Notes: generated from the sequence alone by a model not told the origin. DNA of 64,000 nt from Dendrophyllia cribrosa (GCA_024195265.1 JAJLRJ010000008.1:20978958-21042957), one strand, 5' to 3'. Positions 10,130 through 23,621 are shown, counted from the first letter of the stretch. A program made the numbers and translations.

Positions 10130-13100
10130 AAATTGATAGGAAAATTTCTCACTCAACACTTAGAATTATTTGTGCTAAGTCTTGCTGACCAAATTGATAG
10201 CGACAAGTGTAACTAGATTCAGGATTATTTGTGCTGTGATGCTCCAAATTGATAGTGACTAGCGTCACTCTAGATTCAGGATTATTTGTACTGTGATACT
10301 CCAAATTGATAGTGACTAGCATCACTCAAAGAGTCAGGACAGTTTGTACAGTGGTGCTCCAAATTGATAGTGACTAGCTTCACTTAAGAGTCAGGATTAT
10401 TTGTACTGTGATGCTCCAAATTGATAGTGAATAGTGTCACTAAAGAGTCAGGATTATTTGTCCTGTGATGCTCCAAACTGATAGTGACTAGTGTCACTCT
10501 AGATTCTGGATTGTTTGTGCTGTGATGCTCCAAATTGATAGTGACTTTAGTGTCACTCAAGATTCAGGATTATTTGTACCGTGATGCTCCAAATTGATAG
10601 TGACAAGCATCACTCAAGAGTCAGGATTGTTTGTACCGTGATGCTCCAAATTGATAGTGACAAGCATCACTCAAGATTCAGGATTATTTGTACCGTGATG
10701 CTCCAAATTGATAGTGACTAGCATCACTCAAGAGTCAGGATTCTTTGTGTCCTGTGAAGCTCCTAATTGATAGTGACTACTGTTACTCCTCAAGAGTCAG
10801 AATTTGTACTGTGATGCTCCAAATTGATAGTGACTAGTGTCACTCAAGAGTCAGGATTATTTGTGCTGTGATGCTCCAAATTGACAGTGACTAGTGTCAC
10901 TCAAGAGTCAGGATTATTTGTACTGTAATGCTCCAAATTGATAGTGACTAGTGTCACTCAAGAGTCAGGATTATTTGTACCGTGATGCTCCAAATTGATA
11001 GTGACTTGTGTCACTCAAGAGTCAGGATTATTTGTACTGTGATGCTCCAAATTGATAGTGACTAGTGTCACTCAAGAGTCAGGATTATTTGTGCTGTGAT
11101 GCTCCAAATTGATAGTGACTAGTGTCACTCAAGAGTCAGGATTATTTGTATTGTGATGGTCCAAATTGATAGTGACTAGTGTCAGTCAAGAGTCAGGATT
11201 ATTTGTACTGTGATGCTCCAAATTGATAGTGACTAGTGTCACTCAAGAGTCAGGATTATTTGTACTGTGATGCTCCAAATTGATAGTGACTTGTGTCACT
11301 CAAGAGTCAGGATTATTTGTACTGTGATGCTCCAAATTGATAGTGACTAGTGTCACTCAAGAGTCAGGATTATTTGTGCTGTGATGCTCCAAATTGATAG
11401 TGACTAGTGTCACTCAAGAGTCAGGATTATTTGTATTGTGATGGTCCAAATTGATAGTGACTAGTGTCAGTCAAGAGTCAGGATTATTTGTACTGTGATG
11501 CTCCAAATTGATAGTGACTAGTGTCACTCAAGAGTCAGGATTATTTGTACTGTGATGCTCCAAATTGATAGTGACTAGTGTCACTCAAGAGTCAGGATTA
11601 TTTGTACTGTGATGCTCCAAATTGATAGTGACTAGTGTCACTCAAGAGTCAGGATTATTTGTGGTGTGATGGTCAAAATTGATAGTGACTAGTGTCACTC
11701 AAGAGTCGGGATTATTTGTGGTGTGATGGTCGAAATTGATAGTGACTAGCATCACTCAAAGAGTCAGGACAGTTTGTACAGTGGTGCTCCAAATTGATAG
11801 TGACTAGCTTCACTTAAGAGTCAGGATTATTTGTACTGTGATGCTCCAAATTGATAGTGACTAGTGTCACTAAAGAGTCGGGATTATTTGTCCTGTCATG
11901 CTCCAAATTGATAGTGACTAGTGTCACTCTAGATTCTGGATTGTTTGTGCTGTGATGCTCCAAATTGATAGTGACTATAGTGTCACTCAAGATTCAGGAT
12001 TATTTTTACCGTGATGCTCCAAATTGATAGTGACAAGCATCACTCAAGAGTCAGGATTGTTTGTACCGTGATGCTCCAAATTAATAGTGACAAGCATCAC
12101 TCAAGATTCAGGATTATTTGTACCGTGATGCTCCAAATTGATAGTGACTAGCATCACTCAAGAGTCAGGATTCTTTGTGTCCTGTGAAGCTCCTAATTGA
12201 TAGTGACTACTGTTACTCCTCAAGAGTCAGAATTTGTACTGTGATCCAAATTGATAGTGACTAGTGTCACTCAAGAGTCAGGATTATTTGTCCTGTGATG
12301 CTCCAAATTGACAGTGACTAGTGTCACTCAAGAGTCAGGATTATTTGTACTGTGATGCTCCAAATTGATAGTGACTAGTGTCACTCAAGAGTCAGGATTA
12401 TTTGTACCGTGATGCTCCAAATTGATAGTGACTTGTGTCACTCAAGGGTCAGGATTATTTGTACTGTGATGCTCCAAATTGATAGTGACTAGTGCATGTC
12501 ACTCAAGAGTCAGGATTATTTGTGCTGTGATGCTCTAAATTGATAGTGACTAGTGTCACTCAAGAGTCAAGAGTCAGGATTATTTGTACTGTGATGCTCC
12601 AAATTGATAGTGACTAGTGTCACTCAAGAGTCAGGATTATTTGTGGTGTGATGCTCCAAATTGATAGTGACTAGTGTCATTCAAGAGTCAGGATTATTTG
12701 TACTGATGCTCCAAATTGATAGTGACTAGTGTCACTCAAGAGTCAGGATTATTTGTGGTGTCATGGTCGAAATTGATAGTGACTAGTGTCACTCAAGAGT
12801 CGGGATTATTTGTGGTGTGATGGTCGAAATTGATAGTGACTAGTGTCACTCAAGAGTCAGGATTATTTGTACTGTGATGCTCCAAATTGATAGTGACTAG
12901 TGTCACTCAAGAGTTAGGATTATTTGTACTGTGATGCTCCAAATTGATAGTGACTAGTGTCACTCAAGAGTCAGGATTATTTGTACTGTGATGCTCCAAA
13001 TTGATAGTGACTAGTGTCACTCAAGAGTCAAGATTATTTGTGGTGTGATGCTCCAAATTGATAGTGACTAGTGTCATTCAAGAGTCAGGATTATTTGTAC

Positions 13101-14662
13101 TGTGATGCTCCAAATTGATAGTGACTAGTGTCACTCAAGAGTCAGGATTATTTGTGGTGTGATGGTCGAAATTGATAGTGACTAGTGTCACTCAAGAGTC
13201 GGGATTATTTGTGGTGTGATGGTCGAAATTGATAGTGACTAGTGTCACTCAAGAGTCGGGATTATTTGTACTGTGATGCTCCAAATTGATAGTGACTAGT
13301 GTCACTCAAGAGTTAGGATTATTTGTGGTGTGATGGTCGAAATTGATAGTGACTAGTGTCACTCAAGAGTCAGGATTATTTGTACTGTGATGCTCCAAAT
13401 TGATAGTGACTAGTGTCACTCAAGAGTTAGGATTATTTGTACTGTGATGCTCCAAATTGATAGTGACTAGTGTCACTCAAGAGTCAGGATTATTTGTACT
13501 GTGATGCTCCAAATTGATAGTGACTAGTGTCACTCAAGAGTCAAGATTATTTGTGGTGTGATGCTCCAAATTGATAGTGACTAGTGTCATTCAAGAGTCA
13601 GGATTATTTGTACTGTGATGCTCCAAATTGATAGTGACTAGTGTCACTCAAGAGTCAGGATTATTTGTGGTGTGATGGTCGAAATTGATAGTGACTAGTG
13701 TCACTCAAGAGTCGGGATTATTTGTGGTGTGATGGTCGAAATTGATAGTGACTAGTGTCACTCAAGAGTCGGGATTATTTGTACTGTGATGCTCCAAATT
13801 GATAGTGACTAGTGTCACTCAAGAGTTAGGATTATTTGTACTGTGATGCTCCAAATTGATAGTGACTAGTGTCACTCAAGAGTCAGGATTATTTGTCCTG
13901 TGATGCTCCAAATTGATAGTGACTAGTGTCACTCAAGAGTTAGGATTATTATTTTGTACTGTGATGCTCCAAATTGATAGTGACTATTGTCACTCAAGAT
14001 TCAGGATTATTTGTGCTGTGATGCTCCAAATTGATAGTGACTAGTGTCACTCAAGATTCAGGATTATTTGTGCTGTGATGCTCCAAATTGATAGTGACTA
14101 GTGTCACTCAAGAGTTAGGATTATTATTTTGTACTGTGATGCTCCAAATTGATAGTGACTATTGTCACTCAAGATTCAGGATTATTTGTGCTGTGATGCT
14201 CCAAATTGATAGTGACTAGTGTCACTCAAGAGTCAGGATTATTTGTACTGTGATGCTCCAAATTGATAGTGACTAGTGTCACTCAAGAGTCAGGATTATT
14301 GTATTATTGTGATGCTCCAAATTGATGGTGACTAGTGTCACTCAAGAGTCAGGATTTTTTGTACTGTGATGCTCCAAATTGATAGTGACTAGTGTCATTC
14401 AAGAGTCAGGATTATTTGTACTGTGATGCTCCAAATTGATAGTGACTAGTGTCACTCAAGAGTCAGGATTTTTTGTACTGTGATGCTCCAAATTGATAGT
14501 GATTAGTGTCATTCAAGAGTCAGGATTATTTGTACTGTGATGCTTCAAATTGGCCTAGTGACTGGTGTCACTCAAGAGTCAGGATTTTTTTTACTGTGAT
14601 GCTCCAAATTGATGGTGACTAGAGTCACTCAAGAGTTAGGATTAGTTGTACTGTGATGCTCC
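10130..14662. repeat. 57-bp satellite array, about 80 units, with higher-order structure
   Basis: Head-to-tail units of 57 bp over about 4.5 kb. A typical unit contains AAGAGTCAGGATTATTTG, a variable pair of bases, GTGATGCTCCAAATTGATAG, then TGACTAGTGTCACTC. The end of each unit forms a small palindrome, AGTGAC-TAGT-GTCACT. Stop codons in all frames exclude a protein repeat. Variants recur at fixed steps: a block with GAGTCAGGACAGTTTG is at 10321 and again at 11751 (1430 bp, about 25 units); a TTGTGATGGTCC variant is at 11151 and 11436 (285 bp, 5 units); a GAGTTAGG variant is at 12911, 13424 and 13823 (9 and 7 units). Units at both edges are more diverged than those in the middle, as expected for unequal exchange. 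Confidence 0.95.
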
Positions 14663-15451
14663 ATTACTATCTAGTTAAACTTGAAAAACATTTTTGTCAC
14701 CTGAGGGAGATCAGCCTCCAGAGATCAAAGTGTATGGAGTATTCCAGGTTGAGAGGATATGATGTCAAAGTTCTACCAGCTAGCTGCTGAGAAAAAATAG
14801 CCACTTGTATGCAGAGTACTTGCAGAGCAGAAGTATCTTCTAGGATCAACCTGAGAGGAAGTAATACTGGATTAATTCAAATGTGAATGCAGGAAGCTAA
14901 TGGTAAGATTTTGTTTATGAGGCCTCCAGTATTGCAATTTGCTGTATAATGTTGGATACAAAATTGCAGGTTTAAAAAGCTTGTGAAGGCAACCCAAGAA
15001 AAACACAAGTGCACTATAGCTTGTTAAGCTATAATTGAATTATGGTGATTATGTAATGATAATTCTTATCCATGCGTTATTGTTGCAATTTTTGGGGAAA
15101 AAACAATGCAGTGCAATATCCTAGATTTTGATTTATTTTACAAAATAAGTTTGTGCAACTTACTTTTATTAATAACAATAATAATGAAGTAACCATATTA
15201 GACTGATCTGACACAAAAGCTGAACTAAAATTGCTAGATAAATACCAATTGAAGGGTTCCTGGTAAGAATGTCCTAAGTAGCTTTTTGGAAATTTTCACT
15301 GAAATCTTGGACTTTTGGCCTCAAAAGGGACTCACTTGCCAAAATTATGACGAGATCATGTAAATATCACTGCAGGATTTCAACCAGCTCAATAAATCTT
15401 CTATATTCAAACAGAATAAAATTTTATCTGGAAAAGATACATAGGATGTCG
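14663..15451. other. Flank of the satellite, no gene seen
   Basis: Unique-looking AT-rich DNA with no open frame of note, no RNA gene and no tandem structure that I can see. Confidence 0.4.
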
Positions 15452-15459
15452 TACTAAGG

Positions 15460-15840
15460 CATACCTACCATCTCACACGCATGATGCGCATGTCACAGGC
15501 CTGTTCATCGAAAACATTGACCGCACACATACAGGAAAATTTCACACGCCTGACTCACAATTCTGGACTACTTGTTCATTAACCATCATTGTGAAAGATT
15601 GAATTCAATTTCCACCCAAAAAAGTCCAGTTAACAGTGCTAAATATCGCGTTTGAGTCCCATTAAGCGCTATCTCGCCAAGATCGAGCCAAGCTTTTGAG
15701 CACTGCGACATTCGTCAACCTTTGGAAATCATCCGAACATCTTCGGAAATGTTCGGCAAGTCGTCGGAAATTTTTTAGGAAATTCGGGTAATATGGATAC
15801 AAAAATCACACGCATTTGACTTAGGAAAAGTTGGCAGGTA
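15460..15840. mobile_element. 381-bp MITE with 8-bp target duplication (hAT-like size)
   Basis: Flanked by a perfect 8-bp direct repeat TACTAAGG at 15452-15459 and 15841-15848. The termini are imperfect inverted repeats: ATACCTACCATCT on the left, TACCTGCCAACT read inward from the right. TCACACGC recurs near both ends. No transposase frame. An 8-bp duplication fits hAT or P superfamily elements; which one is not decidable here. Confidence 0.7.
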
Positions 15841-16363
15841 TACTAAGGCCCGAAACATTTTCTCAAAGGTCTGGATTTTCTTCCCCATTTTGGATTTGTT
15901 TAAGAACAATAATTAATCATTAATTTGACAAAACGTGCCTTTAAAGGCCTAAAACATACAATTTTAGTGAAAGTTGCCAAAAAATACTTACATGTAGGAC
16001 GTTCTTGCCGGGAGGCCTTCAACTGTAGACAAAAACATCTCACCAAAAATAAGTATATGGCATATTGTAAAACAAATTTCAAAATGAGAAAGGAGAAAAT
16101 GTACATGCATGCATTGCATAATTTAGGTGGGAAATTATAGTGTCTCAAAACTATTATTCCTTTAATCCCCAGCATCAAAATACAAATTCTCCTTTCTTGT
16201 CCCCATGTTTCTTATGGAAGAAGTGGGGAGAAGTTGTTAAAGAGAATTCACTTTGAGTGATCATATCGTAAATTCTCCTGACCTCTTTGATTGATTAAGA
16301 ATTGATTTGTTACAAAGAGAAATTTAATGCTGATCACTATATAGTATTGTCACAAGCGTACTA

Positions 16364-17605
16364 CCAGAAATGCATAAGTGGGTTAATGTTGAAACATGCA
16401 ATAAATTATTGTCTCTTGTATGTAAGGGTTATTGACCAGGAGCGAGGGGATATGTGATATATTCCCCTCGTGGCGCACCCCGAGGGCATAGCCCGAGGGA
16501 ACGCCATGACGGGAATATATCACATATCCCCGAGGGACTGGTCAATAACATGCTTATTTTCCACCTTGTAAGGTTTTCTAAAACAAAGAAACTATTAATT
16601 TTTCGGAGAGTAACATTCTGTTCAATTCAAATGCAAAAAAGCATGATTCCGCAAGGCTGCATTGGGATCACGGCACATTACGAAGCGAGACGGTAAACAT
16701 GTTTTGCTTTTGCCAAATTTGCATTGAGCACGTTGCTTCGTTATGAGTAGAAGGAGAGAGAGAGAGAAGAAAATCTATGAACAGTACTCATGGTCTCGCC
16801 ATGGCCCAACTGCCCGCCTTCATCTTTCGAAGATCAATGGAGTGGTTGCGGTGTGTTTTCCAAGGGAAATCGGCGGAAACATATTCAGGTTCAAGCGTGA
16901 AACGAGGCGTCATACATTATTGAAGACCCGAAACCTGAATCGAGGTACGATACCATCAAATAATGTTATTAACATTTCGCTTTTTGGTCGCGACCGGCAA
17001 GTTAATTACGTAGGAATATGATTGATGAAGTTGTCTTTTTTGTAAACAAAAAATATTGACCGATGCTAGAGGGTTTTCCTTGTTATTTTGTCTTCCCGTT
17101 TGTGTTATTCTATTATGAGGGGAATAAGTCGAGGGGACTAAGGTGAGAGGAATATGTCGAGGGGAATATGTTGGGGGGGATATGTTGAGGGGAATATGTT
17201 GAGGAGAATATATAATCCTTTGTTTTGCTATTGTTATCAGCTATTGTTTTCAGCCCCACCTCTCCCCTGTTACAATCAAAGCCGCACCCAGCTTTTCAGA
17301 CACTGTAATGAACGGGGTTACTGTATGTGTTATATTCCCCTGAAAAGAACAAAGAAAACCGAGCTAGGTGGAAAATAAGCTTCAAAACAAGCTTCTGATT
17401 ATTCAATTTGCTAAGAAGTTGTTACACCACAGCCATATTTGGAAAATCAAGATAAAAATATTAACCAACCAATTCGCTAGAACAACTTGCTTCCAATCTT
17501 GAGGGACCGAGGGGTTTCCAAATATGGCACTTAAGCAGCCAAAAAATGAATATTCGGAAGCTGTGAATGCACGTTACATGTTTCAACCCACTTATGGGAT
17601 TCTGG
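16364..17605. mobile_element. 1.24-kb inverted-repeat element with nested palindrome, 5-bp target duplication
   Basis: Termini are CCAGAAATGCATAAGTGGGT on the left and the near match CCAGAATCCCATAAGTGGGT read inward from the right. The flanks are TACTA at 16359-16363 and 17606-17610. Inside, 16430-16550 forms a large imperfect palindrome bounded by GTTATTGACCAG and CTGGTCAATAAC, and a second inverted pair TTATTTTCCACCT / AGGTGGAAAATAA spans about 16550-17380. Several AGGGGAATATGT phrases recur near 17115-17215. An open frame of 92 codons at 16743-17021 (plus strand) is unrecognised. Insertion is supported by the uninterrupted duplicate at 18515-18905. Confidence 0.7.
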
Positions 17606-18069
17606 TACTACAAAGGTTTCACTATTGGTCAGGGTAATTAATGACATGTCATGAAAAATGTCTTTGTTTATATTATGACTTACTTTTGACAACAGAAGAC
17701 CTTGCTGCTTGGTTGGGACAATCAGTGAACTTGCGGCCAGTTATTAGCCATCAATCTTGTCAACTCTATTGATAAAAAAGGTAAACAGGCCTTGAATGTA
17801 ATCCTCATGATTTAAATAAATTTGTTATTCAATTCGTTCAGTGGTTAATGGTTACATTGTTATTGAACCTTACAAAGGTACATTTAAATAATAATAATAA
17901 TAATACCATTTACCAAGACACCCAGAAATTTCATATTATGTCAAATGAAATGGTACATGTCATTTTTTTGGAACATTTTGTAGCGTATTCAGTTGATGCT
18001 GCAGGCAGATTTTGTCCTCAGCATACAAAGTAATAGGAAAGTGAAATATATAAATAAAAATTGTAGATA

Positions 18070-18453
18070 CAGTCAAACCTGTATTAAGCGGACACCCTCG
18101 GGACCCTTGCTTGTGTCCGCTTAATAGAGGGTGTCCGCTGAATACAGGTTCTGATGCATAGCTCAATAAAACTTAATTATTGACATTCATATTTGTCCAC
18201 GTTTATTATACCCACACATAGTGATTTCATTATATTTTAATTCATAAACCTAAATCGCAAATCTCTTTATCGCCTTACTTATTGCCGGAAAACACACATT
18301 TAGAAGTAGACGATAACCCCACAATCTAATGAAAATGCATTCTAAAAACACTTAAAATGTCTGCTGAATAGTCTTCATGTGGCAAAATGGCCTTATTTTG
18401 GTGTCCGCATCCGCTCAATAGATCAGAGGGGTCCGCTGAAAACAGGTTCGATT
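18070..18453. mobile_element. Pogo/Tigger-like non-autonomous remnant
   Basis: The left end is TA followed by CAGTCAAACCTGTATTAAG; the right end reads inward as a degraded form with TCGAACCTG and CAGCGGAC, next to TA. The internal phrase AAGCGGACAC and its complement recur. CAGTCRAACCT ends with TA duplication are typical of pogo/Tigger elements (family knowledge). No transposase remains. Confidence 0.55.
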
Positions 18454-19359
18454 TACAGTTATGTAAATATGGGGAAAAATTTGGGGACCCAAACTTGTGT
18501 ATTTAAATTATTGATATTACAAGGAGAAATTTGATGCTGATCAATTCATTGGGACTTACAGGATTAAACCTGCACTTAAAGGCCTTAATAGTAGTGCCAC
18601 AAGGGTACTACACAGTTTTCAATATTGACATGCCATGAAAAATGTATTTGTTAATTATGATTTACTTTTGACAACAGAAGGCATTGCTTCTTGGATGGGG
18701 CTATTAGCTGACGGTTAACTCTTGGCCAGTCTACCAGATGAAATAATAAACAAGCACCAGCAACTTGCAATAATATTATTGGTCATCAATAGGTAAGGAG
18801 ACCATGAATGTAAACCTCATGATTTAAATAGATCTTTTATTTGATTCAGTGGTAAATTGTTAATTGTTTGACAATGTTATTGAACCATGCAATGGTTGAA
18901 ACATTTACCAGAACACCCTGGTCCATGTCAGTATTTCTTCCTTACACTTTCCATTCTATTTCCAGATAACATCATTGACATGGAATTCTTCAATCATTTA
19001 GTCACCAGTATGAAGGTGATGGTTTCTATGCAGAGTGCACCTGATTAACCATTTCAGTAATGAAAATATTGGCAAGGTAAATGTTTCAACTTAAAAGACT
19101 TATCATTGTACATTTTGTACTTAAATGCAAGACTACATCTAGATCCATTTACACTAGTCAAACTCTTACCCTTCAAAATCTATTTTGGTGTGAATTTAGT
19201 GGCAATCTGAAATGTGATACTTACAGACATCCAAATCTTGGCAATCATTTTTACCTGCCTATAAGAATTCAAATGGAAAAGGAGTTTAGTTTCTAAAGAA
19301 ACTGAGGTTGTATCATCATGGGGAAGTGAAGATGAAAATTAGTTTCATCAAATGAGTTG

Positions 19360-19948
19360 CAGGGCTCAAAGTTTATTTTTGGCTTTGGAGGCACTGTGCT
19401 ACCAGGTCTCAATTTTTAGGCGCACATTTCAAAATCTTAGGAGCACACCTTAAAATACTGGGAGCACCAGAAGAAAAAGCAGAAAGTTTCAGAAGTTTTA
19501 TAATAAGCCAAATCAATCCTAGAACAGGAAAAAAACTTCAAGTTTAATTCAGTAGTTTTAAAGCAACTAGACTTGGGAATCTATTGGTTTTTTATGGCCA
19601 CAACAGAAGATTAATTACATGCGCCAAAATTAAGATATGCTGTAGCGTTATTTATTGCCATAAGTACACAGGCTAAAAATAAGTGAAATTTGATAATCTC
19701 ACTTGCATTTCTCTGTGGTTGCCTAGCATGTGATTAATTTCTTCCTCGATCGAATTTCATTTTGTAATATTTTCACGTGAGCACTAATGGAAGAACTCAC
19801 ACAAAAAGAGAGCTCAGCGGAGAAGCGATTCAGTCGCACTGACCTCAGGCTGTATAGGCGTACGAGTGCCACCACATCTGATTTTTTAGGTGCACAATAA
19901 AAAATCTAGTCACATATGCGACCAGTTGTTCACCAACTTTGAGCCCTG
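19360..19948. mobile_element. 589-bp hAT-like MITE
   Basis: Starts CAGGGCTCAAAGTT and ends with its exact complement AACTTTGAGCCCTG. It is flanked by AGTTG at 19355-19359 and 19949-19953, perhaps the surviving part of an 8-bp duplication. Inner landmarks TTTTTAGGYGCACA occur towards both ends. No open frame of note. The CAGGG start is typical of hAT termini. Confidence 0.65.
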
Positions 19949-19953
19949 AGTTG

Positions 19954-20403
19954 TAAATTGGCCACCATAATGAAATTCTAGCATGTAATGCCATTCTTTC
20001 ATTGGTATACATTTTGTTTTAATTATTTGCTTGTAACTAATTATAATCTTTCAGGAACTGAATAACCATGAAGGCATTGACTCCTTCCACTGCAGTGAAG
20101 CAAAGGACAGCATATTATAATTATATACCTTATTAAATCCAAAGGCTCATAGAACAAGAATCTTCCACAATATCTGAACTTTAAGTTAGACTACTTTAGA
20201 CTAATTGTACAAGTTTATTGCAATAAATGCGTATAGGTGTAGTGAACAACTAAATTGTTCTCTGACCTTGTGTTGTGCTGTATGACAAGACAATTTGCTC
20301 CTCATGCAGTTTCATTATCCATCCAGGTGTAAATTGCTACTGACCGGGGAAGGAAGCTAATGATCTTTATCTGCTAGGCCAGTAATATTTTGAACAGACT
20401 AGT
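19954..20403. other. Stretch without a recognised gene
   Basis: No open frame of note, no RNA gene and no clear repeat. Confidence 0.35.
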
Positions 20404-21177
20404 ATCCCATCCCGGGGGTAAACATGGTGATCATACTTGCTTCATGTTATAATAAATGGAAATAATTCCTGATTTGATGACAAACTACACTCCCGGCTTG
20501 ATGAGATTGGAAAAAAACTTCTCCATACCTTAAAACATATAACAGGATAGAGTCATTTGAGATTCACTGCCTTTATTGATTTCACATTATTCTCTCAAAG
20601 ATATACCTGACTGCTGCTCAAAAATGTGTATTAATCAGAAGTGGTTATGAACATGAGGTCATATAATAACTCTTTAAATACCCCTTTAGAATTCTCAGTC
20701 ATGAGGTCATTAATAGGCTTTCTTATTCATACTTTAAAAGAGAGAAAAGGAATGATGCAGTGTTCATAAAGTGATAGCAATTGCATTGATCAATGTAATT
20801 GAAATATATATTATACTCAAACAAAAACCAAGAAGGGGTTGGGGTAAATTTCTCATAGAATATAATCACTTAACATGAGCTGGCATCATCCCTTTTACTG
20901 TCACATGTAATACATATCATGATTCATTGAAAACCTTAAAATAAAACAAATTTTCTTCAGCAGCAGTCAGGCATATCTTTGAGTGAATAAATAAAGTTAA
21001 ATGAAATAAGACAGTGAATCTCAAATGACTTTGTCATGTTAATGTTTAAGATATGGAGAAGTTTCTTCCAATCTCATAAAGCAGGGAGCATACTAGTTTG
21101 TCATCAGATCGGTAATTATTTCCAGTTATTATAACATGAAGCAGCTACGATCATCACGTTTACCTCCTGGATGGGAT
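20404..21177. mobile_element. Foldback MITE with very long inverted repeats
   Basis: Ends are ATCCCATCC..GGTAAAC on both strands. The inverted similarity runs about 230 bp into each side: GCTTCATGTTATAAT, TTTGATGACAAACTA against TAGTTTGTCATCAGATC, TTTGAGATTCACTG against CAGTGAATCTCAAA, and CTGACTGCTGCT against AGCAGCAGTCAGG. The central part of about 300 bp is not paired. It is non-coding. Confidence 0.7.
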
Positions 21178-22005
21178 GCAATTCAAAGAACTTATAACCC
21201 CTAGCATAACATTTGGTTTCTGCTACAGTTTAGATACTCATTGAAGCAGCTTGATGGAGAAAGATAACATGCAGAAAAAGAGTCTTGTCTATGAACACAA
21301 CACAATGGTCATGACCAGGGCTGGAATCACTGACCTTCAGGGCCATGCCAGTTGGTTGTTCTTATTTATAAATGCCAGTTGGATAAAAACTTAACCAAGG
21401 ATTTGATATCTTTTGTTTAAAGGTTGTTGGCTTAAAAGCTTCACTGCATGTTCAAAGCGAAATCAAAGCCAAAAATGGGTAAAAATATTTGGAAAAACTT
21501 CATTGTTTAATTATTTAACTGGAATCAAAATCGCCGCTGACACTGGGTTAACCATGCTTTGAACAACCCAGCCCAGTGCAAAAAGTTCTCACCCACATTC
21601 CAAGACAAAGTGAAATGAAATTTAAACATGTTATGGTTAACTCTTACAAAAATTTCAAAACGTGTTGAACTTGGAACATCTGCTTTCTTCTTCATTAATG
21701 CCTGCAAAGGTGATAATCTTGCAACATAACATAATAATGCAATAACCTACTAATGCACAAAGAGAAATGACATGATGTTTCAAGCAAAAGGAACCTTACC
21801 TCTTTACAACTCAAGAGCATGAATGCATTTGGAATAAAATTATTAAGTCTTCTTGAAATCCATTATTTGGGTCCTCATGAGAAATGGTCTGTGACTACCT
21901 AAATAATCGCTGTGTAAGAAAATAATAAAGTGTAGGAAAGTTAATGAATGTAAATTTTTGTATAACTATTAATTTTGTTAAATTATTAAATAATGATATT
22001 GGCAG
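21178..22005. other. Stretch without a recognised gene
   Basis: AT-rich. A 60-codon minus-strand frame at 21525-21707 has no motif I recognise. No RNA gene seen. Confidence 0.35.
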
Positions 22006-22290
22006 AATTTAACTGGTCTGAGTATAATTTATTGTTGCTGTTTGTCTTTCAAGACTTTGTACATTGTACAGCATTCCCATTTTAAGAGCGATTTTCGTAT
22101 GACCATGCAATGATTACGCATAAACACAACCAAAACGACAAACAAACTGGTCAAATTTAACTGGTCTGAGTATATTGTTGTTTTTCGTCTTTCAGGACTT
22201 TGTACATTGTACAGCATTCCCATTTTAAGAGCGATTTTTGTATGACCCTGCAATGATTACGCATAAACGACAAACAAACTGTAAGGAAGC
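22006..22290. repeat. Two direct repeats of 148 bp
   Basis: AACTGGTCTGAGTATA at 22011 recurs at 22159, followed in both by GACTTTGTACATTGTACAGC, ATTCCCATTTTAAGAGCGAT, and ATGATTACGCATAAAC. A short inverted relative (GTCATACGAAGATCGCTCT) lies at about 22562-22580, so the pair may be part of a larger inverted-repeat element of about 0.6 kb. Confidence 0.6.
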
Positions 22291-22299
22291 AATTTGATT

Positions 22300-23621
22300 G
22301 GCTTAGCGAATGGTGGCAAATGCGCACTGCATTTGGTTGGTTTAGCAAACATGCAAAGCAAATCAAACAGATTGTGACCTAAAAAGTAGCTACTCTCTTT
22401 GATGTCACTGGCTTTTCAGCATTTTGATAGGCCAATTGAACAAGCCTCTTTTCATATCAGGATTATTTTAAGCAGGAAAATAAGTAAAGCTTGTTTTGAT
22501 CCTTTGAACTACTGGCAGATGATTAACAAACAGCAAACATTCAGCAAAACCATCTTTAAAAGTCATACGAAGATCGCTCTAGACATTTAAAATCTCTCTT
22601 CTTCCTGCCTTTTCTGGCTCCAGGAGGCAAGAAGAAAAGAGATCCTGGGAATAAGTTGCATTTTGTAGCATATAAATTAAAGGAACAACGATTATAGATG
22701 TTGATATCAAAATGCATGTATTATGTTATGGTTATCATACTGTATATACATGTATTATTACGTAACTTAAAAGTTATGCAGTACATTACAGTAAACCATA
22801 GACAGTGACTTGAAGGGGTCTACCAACTCAAGCTTGTAAGCTTCCTGTAGACTCCTAATCACATTTATTATAGCTCAAGAACCAAACATTGTAAATTAAA
22901 TGTAGGTGTGTGATGGAAGTTCAATAAATTTGAAAATTAAAAGTTGATCCCAGACATCCTATGAAACGGCTTGAAAATCAGCTTCATAGACATTGGTCTT
23001 GCTTTCAAGCTTGACTAAAGATGTTGAGATTTTATCCACAATTGATCTTGTACTTAGCAAAATTTTGACCATATCATTATTTTTCTTTAAAAGGTCAGGT
23101 GAAACCAACAGTAGATGAAACTGATTTCTAAAGCCATTGCAAAGGACATCTTGGATCAACGCCGTCTGGTCCATTTGTGTACGAGGGAAAGAAACCCTTT
23201 ATATACCAGTATTTGTTTATCATATGACCCATATGGCCCTGTGAGCCTTTTCTTTGTAAAACCATGGATGAAAGTCCCTTATGAGGGCTTACACATTTGT
23301 GCCAGTGAGACTGGAAAAAGTTGTCAGGCCTACTGCAACAACGTACAGCCCTGCATGTAAAAATTTGAAATACTTTTGTCTCCAGATTGGATTGGGAAAA
23401 TTTTTAGCTCTCAGTCATGGTGCATGGACCTCGCTGGATCCATACGCCAGCCATTACCTTCAGCCAAATATTTTCCCATCAGGCCCTCCCACTGAGTCAA
23501 TAAGTATGTACACTGAGTATTCAACACCATCAAAGAAGATTTAACTACTACATGTACAAGAGCAACTGCACTGACTATTTCAGACAAACGGGCTGACAAA
23601 ACAATTGAACAGTACCTCAAC
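22300..23621. other. Stretch without a recognised gene
   Basis: Short frames on both strands (for example 23115-23360 and 23281-23544, plus strand) overlap in conflicting ways and match nothing I know. A small palindrome with CTCTCTTCTTCC / AAGAAGAAAAGAGA is near 22592-22640. Confidence 0.35.

Larger units (their letters stand above)
16310..18905. repeat. Direct segmental duplication, first copy split by an inserted element
   Basis: Copy A comprises about 16310-16363 plus 17606-17880; copy B is about 18515-18905 in the same orientation. Shared landmarks are GAGAAATTTRATGCTGATCA, then CACAAGSGTACTAC, ATGACATGYCATGAAAAATG, TTACTTTTGACAACAGAAG, and CTCATGATTTAAATA. Copy B is nearly uninterrupted, which reveals the insertion in copy A at 16364-17605. 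A pogo-like remnant lies between the copies at 18070-18453. Confidence 0.7.

Noticed and set aside
10130..14662. Protein-coding tandem repeat
   Set aside because: Every frame meets stop codons in each unit (TGATAG, TGACTAG).
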